A stretch of DNA of 64,000 bases from Musa acuminata AAA Group (lineage: Eukaryota; Streptophyta; Magnoliopsida; Zingiberales; Musaceae), in contig NC_088338.1 of NCBI RefSeq assembly GCF_036884655.1, positions 310,001 to 374,000 on the forward strand, in the 5' to 3' direction. Position numbers and translations under genes: made by a program. Below, one piece after another: positions 14,301-25,841 of the stretch. Position 1 is the stretch's first letter. Each line of letters opens with the position of its first letter. The notes below the pieces were generated by a model. That model saw only the letters and a list, made by a program, of their open reading frames with translations, was not told where the DNA came from and searched no databases.

Positions 14301-16964
14301 TGGAAGTTGGAATTGATCCAGTTAAATAAATTCAGTCAATTTAGGAAAAATAGAACAGTGGGATCAACCAAAGATGCATATATCCTATCATGCAATTTTA
14401 TGAGAAAAATATATTCTGAAAACCTGATCATTTGGGATGGATTGCTTGTGCTTTTAAGATCGGATTATGATCCAGGAACTTTAGTGCTTGATTTGGTTAA
14501 TGTTGACCATCAACATGACCCAATCCGCTGAGCTGCAGCACTAATGTACGCACATTCTTATTCAAGTTTCATGGGATCAACCCATCCAGATCAGAAATAG
14601 TTGAATAAAATACTGAAGGTACCTTTTTTTCAGGATTGATGCCATAAACAACGAAATGTTCCAACTAAAAACTACTGTACCGCCCAAAATGGTACACAAT
14701 GGGCAGTACATACCTGTCCGGGTGTGGGCCGGTACGCAGACCACCCCTGTTTCTGATGGCCTGGTTAAAATAATTTAAAAATAAAAAATGGTGGGGCCCA
14801 TCCAACTTGGCGTTAGAAAAGGAAAAAAACAAATTAGGGCTCGCGAACTCGAGCCCTCTTCTTGCATATGATGCTGCTGCCATCGCCGCTACCACTGGCC
14901 TTATTGTTGCTTCGTGCCACCGCCGCTGCTTTGCAAATCCTTGGTCACACTGTTGCCGCCACTCCCACCTCTTCCCTTCCTCTTCTTCCTTCTTTCTTCT
15001 CCTCCTCTACTGCTTCTTCTTTTTCCTTCTTCATCCTCCATCGCTTAATCTTCTTCCTTCTTCATTCCTCCTTTCTCTGTTCCTCCACCACTCTTTTCTC
15101 TTCTCCCTCTTTTTCTTTCTCTGTGAAACACCGGTACATACTGGTGTAGTATGTGTCAGTATACCAATACTCATCAGATCGCCGATATGGGTCCGGTACC
15201 CAAAACGACAATCCTTAGTTCCAACCAAACTAATCCGAAATGTCAAATCAATTTTAGCCAAGTCTCACCAGTCTGACCATTTCCTGACTGGTGAAACCAA
15301 ATCCAATCAATATTCAGCAGTTTCCAACTAATCCCATTTAAATCTTCTGGTCATCAGAAGAACAAACCCATGATCCAACTTAACCAATGCAGATAATACC
15401 AATAAAAAATTTCTAAAACTGAATAGATTATCATTCTTTTTTCTCACTTTTTCAATCAATTTACAACAAGGATTTGGAGGCATAAACTGGCAAGCCTCCT
15501 CAGAAGTGTTTGCCAATGTGTAAGTATGATACTTTCAACATTTACAGGAAAATATAAAATAAGAAAAAACACAGTGCACTTGCCATGGAAGGCCAAAGAT
15601 GGTGGCGTCAAAGATGCAAATGAGGGGTACACATGGAAAGAGGGAGAAACATAACAAAGTAGAAAATTGGATACTAGTGTCAAACCTAGAGGTGACAAAT
15701 CTACGGTTTCCAGTTATCCAGATCATGATTAAGCCTTGACCTAGATCAACTCCATGTAAAACGGTCTGGTGATCTAAGGGAAGGTGTTGAAGAGGGTTGC
15801 CTCTCATGGAAGGGCAATTTATAGGGAAAAGGCAAAAAAGTGGCATCTTTTTCGTTGGAGGAAAAAAAAAAGTTGACAGGGACAGCATTGGACTGTAAAT
15901 ATAAAATGTTTTCATTGGTCTAACTATTATTTCAAAAAATTTCAATCATGGTCCATCTGTATTTGGAACAACTATGCCAGCCAAACATGAAGATTTCTTG
16001 TGATAGGGGATTACAAAATCCTCACTCATCCTCAAGGGCCAAACTTGCTGACTGGACAGTAACAGAGTTTGCAGGATTCATCAATAAATTTAGGGAGCTG
16101 ATGAAGTCTTCCCTCAAGTAGCTTAAACAAAAGAAAACATTCCAAAGATGTGATCCAAGAACACACCGTGAGGAGACAAGCATAATTCAAGGCATGTTTA
16201 GATGTTCTTCCTGGTTTCCAGATAACACATTAACAAGTCAACATATAAAGAAATCAAAATGCAATACCATCACATTACACTGAACAAATAGAAAAAAATT
16301 TGCCACCAAACTGGATGAACCAGTAAGAAGAGCATAAGTTTTCTCCAGGCAAGAGACCAAATAGCCCTAAACCTAAAGATGGAGACAAGATCCACATACC
16401 AACATGGATTTCGACCTTGCGTAAAGCATGATGAGATTGACCACTACCAAAATGTGGATGCCCCAACAACGATTGTTTCCCTAACTGTTGCAATCAAAAC
16501 AAACTAAGATTAACGAGAAAAAGCAACAAAGAGCATACGCATATATACAACACTCATTCGAGAGAGGAACCAAAGCAAGCATAATAACCAGCACGTTAAA
16601 ACAATGATGAAGAACCCAAAAAAGAGGGGGAAAACGATACTAGATAGTCCACCGAGCAGATCTAAACCATTTCAAGCACAAAATCCCCAAGAAAGCACAG
16701 GCTGATCTAGTACGTCAAAAACCCTAATCTCTACCCAAGTTCTGGAACCTAGGGCACTGAATTCAAAGGGATGATGAATTGCAGAAGCTCTTTAACATCC
16801 ACGGTACCAGGGAAGGGGGAAAGCCCAACGAAATAACCAAACCAACCAGGATCGTTCCAAGAACCAACGAATTGAAGCCTAAGAATCGGGAAAACAAACA
16901 AAACGAATCTGGGCAACCGAAATGGAACAGATCGTACCCTCGTGAGGACGCGCCTCCAAGCCAT
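9797..16964 (-). CDS. FTSH4: ATP-dependent zinc metalloprotease FtsH4 type, mitochondrial i-AAA
   Basis: Homologue of Arabidopsis FTSH4, the i-AAA protease of the mitochondrial inner membrane facing the intermembrane space. It degrades misfolded or oxidised membrane proteins. Exons, 5' to 3': 16964-16938, 16484-16400, 13358-13098, 12749-12507, 12408-12281, 11395-10919, 10693-9797. The product is 705 residues, close to the Arabidopsis length. Features: N-terminal MAWRRVLTR as in FTSH4; one membrane segment at about 180-197; Walker A GPPGTGKT 265-272; Walker B IIFIDEID 320-327; second region of homology ending in RPGRFDR, about 366-385; zinc site HEGGH 484-488 with Asp562 as likely third ligand; C-terminal Gln-, Pro- and Ala-rich low-complexity tail. 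Exon 1 encodes only nine residues. Intron 2 is 3 kb and carries a composite repeat. All joins keep frame. Confidence 0.95.
14675..15210. repeat. GGTAC-rich composite repeat in FTSH4 intron 2
   Basis: The left end (14675-14755) has GGTACACAATGG, GGGCAGTACATACC and GGCCGGTACGC. The centre (14870-15120) is a GCCGCC/CCGCTG block followed by a long CTTCTT pyrimidine tract. The right end (15125-15205) has CACCGGTACATACTGG, GTATACCAATAC and GGTCCGGTACCC. Both ends share the GGTAC/GTATACC vocabulary, partly inverted, like a non-autonomous element with a pyrimidine core. ORFs in the core are low complexity and not genes. Confidence 0.5.
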
Positions 16965-17234
16965 GTCCGATTAGGGCGAGATGGAGTCAGCCGAGAAACC
17001 GGGACGCGGGTCGGAAAGACGTGCCGGGCCGCCGGCGGTGGAGGAGGAGGAGGAAGCAGCGACGACGCGGGTCAGCCCCAAATCAAGTACACGAGGTCTC
17101 GACCAGAGTTTGTGGTTTTTCCTTTATTTACGTGTCTGCCATTTAAAGCTTTAAATTTCTATTTTTTTAAGCTTTTATTAAGATTTGACCGAATTCTAAA
17201 AAACATTAATTTCGAAAATTTTAAGTAGAACACC

Positions 17235-17580
17235 TTTTTTTTTCACGTGAAAAAGTCATTTTATCCCTTTTTTTTTTTTTTTTCTCACCTCAACCTTATA
17301 CAATGAAGGAGAGGGTACGACAGTCTTCGTGCGAGAAAGGAGGGAGCATGACAATCGATGCGCATAGGTGAGGAAGGACGAAGGGTCGTCGTCCTCAGCA
17401 TCGCTAGATCCAATGGGACCCGACAAAAATAAAGACCTCACCCTCAACGAAAAAAAAGGAACACAAAGATTGCAACGACAACAATCCCTTTCGTGATAAG
17501 TCTGACGAAGCGAAGGAAGGGAAAAGCAGTGCAAGACAATAACGGGGAGTAGAGGTAAAATGATTATTCAGGAAAAAAAA
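17235..17580. mobile_element. MITE-like element with imperfect terminal inverted repeats
   Basis: The left end has a T-run, then CACGTGAAAAAGTCATTTTATCCC at 17246-17270. The right end (about 17548-17580), read on the minus strand, gives a T-run then CCTGAATAATCATTTTACCTC, an imperfect match. The interior is GC-richer than its surroundings and has no coding capacity. No target-site duplication was defined. Confidence 0.35.
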
Positions 17581-17996
17581 TTATGAGAATTTTTTTAAAT
17601 TTAAGATGTTTTACTATAATTTCTGAAAATAAATTTTTTTAATTCGCATGTACTATTTGGCACTAATGCCTTTTCTTTTGATTCAAAAAATAGATATATT
17701 TGACGCATATAGAGTAAAGATAACTATAATTATTTCTAAGATGGAAGTTTAGGCTGTACAATGTTGGAGTATCGATTTAGGATACTGTATGTACAGATAT
17801 TGTTCTTTTACATAATTATGCTTGCAAATGGCATAATGTGTCTGCCCCTATGAGTTTCCAATGCATGTCCCTATAAATATTAAGATGCACAACATATATG
17901 TTTATACATCAAATATATATTTGTTAAAGGAACTTTATTATTTTCATGACAATAATCATTTTAAGGGGATGTTGATGTGTACTTCAACGTCAATTA

Positions 17997-17998
<2 letters not shown>

Positions 17999-18086
<88 letters not shown>
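17999..18086. repeat. (AT)n microsatellite, 88 bp
   Basis: Uninterrupted AT dinucleotide run. The apparent Ile/Tyr ORF across it is an artefact of the repeat. Confidence 0.97.
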
Positions 18087-18088
<2 letters not shown>

Positions 18089-19300
18089 TCATTTTTTTAT
18101 AAAGAGAAAATCATCTTTGCCCTATATTTTGGTTAAAATAATAAAATTATATTTATAAAAAATTCTTTGAATCATCAACTAAGCATTTGGAGTATGTCAC
18201 TTTAGACACCTACAAAGTTAAGCATACGAAGGGGATCAAGCTAAGAATACCTAATATCAATCTTTTTCTATAAGAATTCCAGGGTTTCAATTCTAATTAG
18301 ACTTCTTAAAATCTTAATGTTACATATGGTCATCGCACATCCACAACACTTTCATTAATAAAATACTTATCGTTTTTGTTTCCTTGTACCATTGTGTATG
18401 TATGGGTTGAGTATTTTATCTCATTTTTATATGGTTTGCTTAAAAACTATAAGTAGGAATAATTTACAATGTTACGGAATGATTGTTGACTAGATTAGAC
18501 AAAACTATCTCAAAATGACCTAATTTTTGTGTCATATCTTATTTTCTTTAAGCTATGGTGTAAAAAAAAAAATATCAATCATCTCAACACCCTAGAACCC
18601 TTCAAGTAGCACCTCGTTGGATTCACAACTTCATACGTTAAGCCTATGAAAACTTGTCAATGAGCTTAATATTTAATGAGTAGTCGTTTATGAACTTTAT
18701 GACTGTTCGTTTACCTTTTAAAGTTTTTATTTTCTCTTTTCTCTTTTTTTTTATTACACACTAAGTATTTGTTGAATTACTTATGAAGTTATCATCTTCA
18801 CGAGACGTCAGGACTTATTCGTCACTCAATTTTAAACTAATTAATTTATTTTTTTATAAGTCCTTCAGGACTTGGAGTTAAATTATAATTAAACTAATCT
18901 TTTATGAGTTAGATAATTCTAATTAAGTCAATGACATTAGGTCGGATTAATCTACTTCTACTGGTCTGATTTCAAACTTAGTCCAATCGTTTTCAACACT
19001 CCAATAGATTGATCTAGAGAGTATTTATGTAGTAATGTATATGTATATAAATAATTAATTTTTAAAGGAAGATCACAATGTATGTTTATATCCATCCAAA
19101 ACACCTTGGATCACGCTTCGAGAATCGTGCCATCACATAACATTATAACGGATATCTATAACATTTCACGTCTGCTTCCGACATCATTAGTCAATTATAA
19201 CGCTCACACGGACGTCACAATGTCCATTACAACGGTAGTGGTATCCGACGTGGTGGGACCCTTCCTTACAAGCCGCCACAAGTAGAAGAGGGAACGAATC

Positions 19301-19312
19301 AGACACGTGTCT
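19301..19312. promoter_or_regulatory. Palindromic G-box / ABRE-like element
   Basis: AGACACGTGTCT is a perfect 12-bp palindrome with the CACGTG core bound by bZIP and bHLH factors. It lies 87 bp upstream of the DUF3511 start codon. ACACGTGTC is a strong ABA-response type core. Function is inferred from motif and position only. Confidence 0.5.
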
Positions 19313-19398
19313 CGTTCTCGGTCGATGTGCCCCTTGCGCCTTGCGGTGTGAGAAAGAGGGAGAGAGAGAGGGGCGAAGAGCAGGCAGAGGCGCACACC

Positions 19399-19761
19399 AT
19401 GGACGACTTCAGATCGAGGTCCTTCAACGACGGGATGATGCAGCTGGAGGTGTACGGCGCCCGGTCCTCGGCGGCGGCGGCGCCCCCTCCAGGCCTGCAC
19501 GACTTTAGGAGCTACAGCGCCTCCTACGCCTACATGTACAACGGCGGCAGCCACGGCCCTGATGGCTTCAAGGCGAAGACTGACTACGGCTCCTCTTCTT
19601 CCAACAAGGGGGGGTGGGTCTTCAGCGACCCCGAGTTCCAGCGGAAGCGGCGGGTCGCCGGCTACAAGGCCTACGCCGTCGAGGGCAAGGTGAAGGGTTC
19701 TTTCCGGAGGGGCTTCCGGTGGCTCAAGGACAAGTACGCCCGGGTGGTCTACGGCTGGTAA
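19399..19761 (+). CDS. DUF3511 family protein
   Basis: Single-exon ORF of 120 residues starting in good context (CACCATGG). The C-terminal half (about 73-120) is the plant-specific DUF3511 domain: WVFSDPEFQRKRRVAGYK, then VEGKVKGSFRRGFRWLKDKY and the terminal VVYGW. An upstream conserved block, DFRSYSASYA (35-44), is also typical. The N-terminus is Ala/Pro/Ser-rich. There is no signal peptide or membrane segment. The C-terminal domain is basic. The biochemical function of DUF3511 is not known to me. The gene is much richer in GC than the DNA around it, as is common for short monocot genes. A G-box palindrome lies upstream. An 8-codon upstream ORF (19325-19351) would sit in the leader if transcription starts above it. 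Confidence 0.9.
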   Translation: MDDFRSRSFNDGMMQLEVYGARSSAAAAPPPGLHDFRSYSASYAYMYNGGSHGPDGFKAKTDYGSSSSNKGGWVFSDPEFQRKRRVAGYKAYAVEGKVKGSFRRGFRWLKDKYARVVYGW

Positions 19762-19781
19762 TTAGACCGCTTCGATTTCAG

Positions 19782-21294
19782 GTATGATTGATTCCTCTCA
19801 GTTCTCTTCTCGCTAGGTTTGCAGATCGTCGCATGCGAAAAGATTGATGTTGTTGGCCGGTCTGATCTATTATTTTGACTTCTTCCTATGGGCTGTTCAA
19901 CGCTTCTACTAAGTATTATCTTCAAATTTCTTAGCTTTGCCCCAATTTTAGAATCTGCTGCTTGCATTGGATTCTATAAGTAATCATGATTTATTATGCT
20001 GTTTGGGAAGGTGGTCAAATAGTACATTTGGTTGGTCTAAACATGAATTGCATAGAATATATCCCCTTTTCATGGTCACAATTTAGCTTTCATTGTTCCA
20101 ATGTATAGGGTCTCTATGCCGTCAATTATGTTCATTATATTCTTCATTTGATCACAGATGTCAACTGTGGTATGTTACTCAAAATATTGGGTACAAGATT
20201 TTGGTACAATTACACAACTCATTGACGCTTCATATTGACTTCGAGTTTTCGATGGTATGGGGAGGTGTATGCTGTTTCTCTAATGATAGTACATATATAT
20301 ATATTAGCTCGATCTTACTCATTTAATTTCGTTTCTCTTCCCGTTGTTTACTCTAATGAGAAAAATACTTGGTAAACCAAAATAAAGTAAAGTAGTATGT
20401 GTTCAGTAATAAATTCTATGATATTTTCATTAACAATAACAAAAAAAAAATTTAAATGTTTTACTTTCATAAATATAAGGATCGTAATATAATTTTTTTA
20501 AAGTATAAAGATCGAGATGTTAAAAATAACTAATTTCAAAAAATAATTTATAATTAACCATTGATCATTCATATCGGTTTCTTGTTATTATCATGTGTCA
20601 TATGAATCATTGTAAGATTGTAATGCTTATACCATTTAACAGTAGATAGGTGCAAATATGCAAAATAATTTCCAACTTGTTCCTATCAATATGGAGAATT
20701 AGTGTTGTCTACACAAAACTCTCATACAAACTCAATAGATGGCCTTTATCCTAATCTTTACCATTCTTATGACAATTTTGACAGATAGCTACTATCTGCA
20801 TTAACTGATTGCAGGTAAGTAGCATGTAAACATGTCTAAGTATCTATCATATGGTCAAGCTGATGACTGGGGGAATTAATTAAAACCCCTGGGACAACAT
20901 GGTTTTCATAATGTTAGCATCTGTTCCAAGCAGACTCATATATACATTTTTATCATGTAAGACCAGGTCACCTGCTCTAGGGTCTTAACTACTACCATTG
21001 AAACCTGTTGAGGAATAATATTTTATTGTTTACATTAGTTAACATGGTTTATGAAATTGACCTAAGATTCACACTTTTGAAACCTGGCTTGGATATTCTT
21101 GCTCTTGAAATGGACTAAGCAATGATTTTGAAGTTTAGAAGTTCTTTTCACAGCATACAACTAGGCACTAGAATAATGCTATCAGGTTTATTGGTTACAC
21201 TAACCTGTCTTTTTCCTTCTCCTATTCACTGTTAATTTTAGTATAGGTGATTGGCCAGGAAATATTTGATATTGTTTGGTATGGTTGTTTGCAG
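19782..21294 (+). other. Possible 3' UTR intron of the DUF3511 gene
   Basis: A good donor (TTTCAG|GTATGA) lies 20 bases after the stop codon, and a good acceptor (TTGTTTGCAG|GC) ends at 21294. Splicing would join a short exon to a non-coding exon from 21295 onward. This is based on splice consensus only. Otherwise the stretch has no recognisable content. Confidence 0.3.
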
Positions 21295-21990
21295 GCACAT
21301 CAGTCCCTCATTCACCTGCATCAAGAAGAAGAGAGTCAAACAAGATTAAGACAAAGCAGATATTAAAACAGGATTATGATCTTGTCTACGGGATCGTTAG
21401 ACATATATACCATTTAACTGAGTTGCCGATCTATTTCCAATGCTGTGAAATTGGTGATGACACTAAAACTTCTCTGCATCTGTTCCTGGATCTGGATATT
21501 CGATCTGCAAATGCATTATAACTTCTTGTGCGGTTGATGATAATGTATATATTCTTTCTCCTGCCTGTGGTTTGATCTGTGATTTTTCAGTTTGAACCAA
21601 AGTTCCAATTGTTGTTCTTGATGCCCCACCCACCAGTGTTATCATATGCCAATTAGTAGAGGTTCAACAACATCTCAAGTTGCAGAGAGCAGATCACCCT
21701 TGGAAGTAAACAGTGATCGAGGTTGCTCCTTCAACATAAATTTGTTTCCAGAAGAGTAATTAACGAAGCTAATTACTACAGTTCATCGCACTATACCACT
21801 GAAATGGCAACTAAACAATGTCCAAGCTTGAGTTCTTAACATGGAAAATTGAGAACAAAGGAACCAGAAATCACCAATTAACCATAACTGAAACAAATGT
21901 GTAAGATACAGGCATCATATAAAAGTTTCAGAAGCAAGAATGAAATGAGTAGAGAAAATTCACATGCTCACCAATTCATCAACAAAAAAA

Positions 21991-22003
21991 TAACAGAGCA
22001 TCA

Positions 22004-22034
<31 letters not shown>

Positions 22035-22606
22035 CAGAGTAGAGCATCGCATGCCAGATCTCGATGATTAGTAGAAAGCTGAAGAACATCATATAGCATG
22101 CCTCAACCACAAGTCTAAAACTGCAAATGTGCAATGTAAAACCCAAAAGGCAGTAGGGGACAATGTTTAAGAGAAACTGATAAAGATTATGAATCCACTA
22201 TTCAGAAAATAGTCCGAGTTCAAAAAGTTTGTAATTTTTAATGAAATCACAATCACAGAATGTACAGATAGAAGCAAAGTTTCATATATTTTTTTGCCCG
22301 GTATGCTAGATTTACATGTACATGAAGCCTACCATCTTATTTTAGACTATGGTGTTGTGGATATGGAGAAGGAACCTCCAATATCACTGGTGTATCTCAT
22401 GTCACAGAATCTATCTATTCCACACAAAATATTTTGCATCTTATTTAGAACTCGATCTCACAAGATGGTATTTTATCACATACAAAGTCTCAAAACAAAC
22501 AAAATGCCGTAGCTATACTGTAATCCCATATTTATACTTGTCCAGCACAGCAAATAATATCACCTTTGGCAATTGTAGCATATAAAGAAAACATAACAGA
22601 GCATCA

Positions 22607-22697
<91 letters not shown>

Positions 22698-23283
22698 CAG
22701 AGTAGAGCATCGCATGCCAGATCTCGATGATTAGTAGAAAGCTGAAGAACATCATATAGCATGCTTCAACCACAAATCTAAAACTGCAAATGTGCAACGT
22801 AAAACCCAAAAGGCAGTAAGCAAAAATTGGTGTTTTAAAATAGGGGACAATGTTTAAGAGAAACTGATAAAGATTATGAATCCACTATTCAGAAAATAGT
22901 CCGAGTTCAAAAGGTTTGTAATTTTTAATGAAATCACAATCACAGAATGTACAGATAGAAGCAAAGTTTCATATATATTTTTGCCCAGTATGCTAGATTT
23001 ACATGTACATGAAGCCTACCATCTTATTTTAGGCTATGGTGTTGTGGATATGGAGAAGGAACCTCCAATATCACTGGTGTATCTCATGTCACAGAATCTA
23101 TCTATTCCACACAAAATATTTTACATCTTATTTAGAACTCGATCTCACAAGATGGTATTTTATCACATACAAAGTCTCAAAACAAACAAAATGTCATAGC
23201 TATACCGTAATGCCATATTTATACTTGTCCAACACAGCAAATAATATTACCTTTGGCAATTGTTGCATATAAAGAAAACATAT
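21991..23283. repeat. Tandem duplication, two copies of about 0.6 kb
   Basis: Copy 1 is about 21991-22593 and copy 2 about 22594-23283. Both begin TAACAGAGCATCAA followed by an AT run and TTTGCAGAGTAGAGCATCGC, and end in TTTGGCAATTG, T or A, GCATATAAAG. Identity by eye is very high apart from a few point differences, a much longer AT run in copy 2 (22609-22695, against about 22004-22031), and a segment of about 24 bp near 22818-22842 that copy 1 lacks. The short ORFs in it start at TTG codons and are repeated in both copies. I do not regard them as genes. Confidence 0.9.
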
Positions 23284-24391
23284 CCGATAAAAGAAATCAA
23301 AGCTAAAAGAGAAAGATTTCAAGTGGATGATCATTTTCCTATCAAAGAATAGTTTCAAGAAAAACAAAGAATGACATCCTATATACACAAATTGTACATC
23401 TACAAAGAGAATTACATTTACCTACTAATTCAGAGAAATATGGGAAAAAAACACCTCTCTATACTTTCATTGGCTAGATGAATTTTCATCTGCCTTTTCT
23501 TTTTTTGCATGCTTTTCCAAACCTTTTTTTATAAATTTTTCTGGTCAATTTTTACCGCTTAACATTTTCTATATTTTAACTACAATGATGTTCCGTTGAA
23601 CTTATTTTATTCATCACTTTCGCAATATCCTTCGGAGGGACATGCTCATGAGAATCGTGACAGCTTTGTGCCTTCTTCGTATTCACAAATATGTTCATAG
23701 AAGATGAAATATGTTCATAGAAGATGAATCTAGGATGTCAATCAAATGACAAAGACACCACCTGTGAATAAAGTTTCTTGGTCTACAGTTTTCTCGGAAA
23801 ATATTTACATGCATAAAGCATGATTACCACTGCATTATCAATTCAAACAATGGCAGCAGTCCGGATGCTTCACATACTAGAAACTTGAATTAATCAGAGC
23901 AGGAATTCCCCACAAGAGAAAAAAACTTCTAGACCGACAACTTAAAGCATTTTGATCAGAAAGCAAAAAGAAGTTGCAATTCCCAAAACAATGGGAAATT
24001 CAATAGAAGTCACAGACTGCTACTCTTATACATTAGTCTTAATTCGGTATCACTCACAAGATCTTAAGCTTTCCAGCTTAAATTACATCCAATCAAGGTC
24101 ATCCGGGTTCCCAGCTACAAATTTCAGAATTGCCTAGGGAAATTAGAACCCGCAACCATGACAACTGATTGTAGGCAAACAGAAGCAAGAAAAAAAAAAA
24201 GAAACTGATATTTCAATTGCATACCCAACATTAATCGGAATTAAAAGGCAAGTCTTCAAGCAAGATACCACAATTCAAATCTATCACAAGTAGCACAATA
24301 AATAGATGATGCAGCAAATCACAAATAAGCAAGCATGTGCTGAGTTGAAAGAGCAATTACCCACCAGAAATCCAAGATCATTATTACCAGA
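23284..24391. other. Downstream region of NMT1, no gene seen
   Basis: AT-rich. It probably contains the NMT1 3' UTR at its right end. A 20-bp tandem duplication (AATATGTTCATAGAAGATG core) lies at about 23688-23727. Nothing else was recognised. Confidence 0.5.
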
Positions 24392-25726
24392 CTATAGAAG
24401 AACAAGCCCTAGCTCTGATGGTCTTAAAGCATTCCTAACTCGGTAGTTGTATAGATAGTAATGGAGTTGTCCATCGCCAGGCCCAAACTTCAGCTCCTTC
24501 AGGAAGGTCTCATTGTGCATGGCATCAAGTGCATTGAAGACATCATAGTCCTTTTGCTTTGCCACAATAAGTGCATCATTCATCAGCTGGAGCAAAGGAG
24601 TTTTCTTAGCCACATTGTAATAAGAGTATGCAGCCTTCAACACCGAGTAGTTCTGGTTGTTAAGAATCGAAGAAGGAAGAGAGTAGAAACTGAAGAAGTC
24701 CGTGACTTCATGAGTCTCAGGGCTCTCAACCACGAAACTCTCAACCACATTCTCCAAAGGGAGAAGCCAATGTTCCACATCATTCTCATCGAGGTCGGGG
24801 GCAACAACATACTGGCTCAAGTACTCCCTCAGCAGCCGGGTGACTGCTGGAACATCACGAAGCTCCATCTTCCTTAACCCGGGCGTCGCAGTTGATCCCG
24901 GAAGCTTGTACAGCCTGATCGTTCGGCTCATCGTCATCCGAGCGCCGAGCCGGGAGAATCCCACATCAATCAGCTTCTTCGGGTTCAGAGAACGGTGCCA
25001 GTACCGGCAGGTCGTGAAGGGGGTCGGCAGGACGACCCCAGCGGTGTAGGCCGCCTGCCAGATATTCTCCAAATGGACCCGCCTCGTGACCTCCTTGATC
25101 ATCACGGGCGCGAGCCGCTTCGACCGCAGCCTCTTGTGGACGCACAGAAAGTTGACTTCCGCCATCCGGACGACCTCGTCCCGGACCCGGATCCGGGCCG
25201 GCACGCCGGTGATGAAGGCGACGAGCTTCTTAGTGGCCTTCACCCGGACGCCGATATGCCAGGCTTTGAAGTAGCCTGGTGGGCGGAGTGCCCACTGAAG
25301 GAACTCCTTGGAGTAGTTAAACCGGAACATGTTCTCGTCGTCCTCGACGTAGTTGTTGGTGAGTAAGTTGTACACCTCAGCGCAGGTCTGCTCGTCGTCC
25401 ATGTCGCAGGTGGTCCACCCGTAGAGGGCGGGGAGATTGTAGGGCTCAGGCTTGACGGCGGAAAGGGGCGCCGGCGGCTCAATGGGGCCCTCGGAGAGGC
25501 TTGTGTCGCCGGCGTCCTTGAATTGCCCCACCGGCTGGGTCTCCCAGAACCGGTGCCGCATACCGACGGCGACAGCCTCCTGGATCCTGTGAGCAAGAGA
25601 CTCAACCTCCCTGTCGCCCTCCGCGGCCGCGACCGGCACCTCCGCCGTATCGGTTCCATGCTGCGGATCTGGGCATGGAATTTGCTCCTTCCCCGGAGAG
25701 GAGGAGCCGTTATCACCGTCCACCAT
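24392..25726 (-). CDS. NMT1: Glycylpeptide N-tetradecanoyltransferase (N-myristoyltransferase)
   Basis: Transfers myristate from myristoyl-CoA to the N-terminal glycine of substrate proteins in the cytosol. Intronless, 444 residues, in the usual range for plant NMT1. The start chosen is ATG at 25726 (GCCATGG context); the open frame extends eight codons further only through a non-ATG codon. Both family signatures are present: EVNFLCVHK at 190-198 and KFGPGDG at 413-419. Also present are RYWHRSLNPKKL (241-252) and the C-terminal GLVLL, whose terminal leucine carboxylate acts as catalytic base in known NMTs. The N-terminal 60 residues are variable and acidic, as in other NMTs. The 5' half is GC-rich and the 3' half less so, a gradient common in monocots. 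It is transcribed divergently from ELF3. Confidence 0.97.
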   Translation of the reverse strand: MVDGDNGSSSPGKEQIPCPDPQHGTDTAEVPVAAAEGDREVESLAHRIQEAVAVGMRHRFWETQPVGQFKDAGDTSLSEGPIEPPAPLSAVKPEPYNLPALYGWTTCDMDDEQTCAEVYNLLTNNYVEDDENMFRFNYSKEFLQWALRPPGYFKAWHIGVRVKATKKLVAFITGVPARIRVRDEVVRMAEVNFLCVHKRLRSKRLAPVMIKEVTRRVHLENIWQAAYTAGVVLPTPFTTCRYWHRSLNPKKLIDVGFSRLGARMTMSRTIRLYKLPGSTATPGLRKMELRDVPAVTRLLREYLSQYVVAPDLDENDVEHWLLPLENVVESFVVESPETHEVTDFFSFYSLPSSILNNQNYSVLKAAYSYYNVAKKTPLLQLMNDALIVAKQKDYDVFNALDAMHNETFLKELKFGPGDGQLHYYLYNYRVRNALRPSELGLVLL

Positions 25727-25841
25727 GGCGGAAACTTGAGACGAAACCAATCAAAAGAAATAGAAGCAGGAATCGATCGCGAAGGAACCAAAAACGGGGA
25801 CTCAAAGAGAAGGGATCGAATACCTTTGTCGATCAACAGAT

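Larger units (their letters stand above)
16965..19398. other. Intergenic, divergent promoters of FTSH4 and the DUF3511 gene
   Basis: No gene is seen. The stretch nearest 16965 is moderately GC-rich (a GGCGGTGGAGGAGG run near 17035) and should be the FTSH4 leader or promoter. Further right are an inverted-repeat element (17235-17580), a long TA tract (17999-18086) and featureless AT-rich DNA to about 19080. Confidence 0.6.

Noticed and set aside
14807..15331. 174-codon Leu/Ser/Phe-rich open frame in FTSH4 intron 2
   Set aside because: Arises from the CT-rich core of a repeat inside an intron; no domain.
22294..23272. Pairs of 60-78 codon ORFs repeated in both copies of the duplication
   Set aside because: They begin at non-ATG codons or sit in non-coding duplicated DNA; the repetition is due to the duplication, not conservation of a protein.
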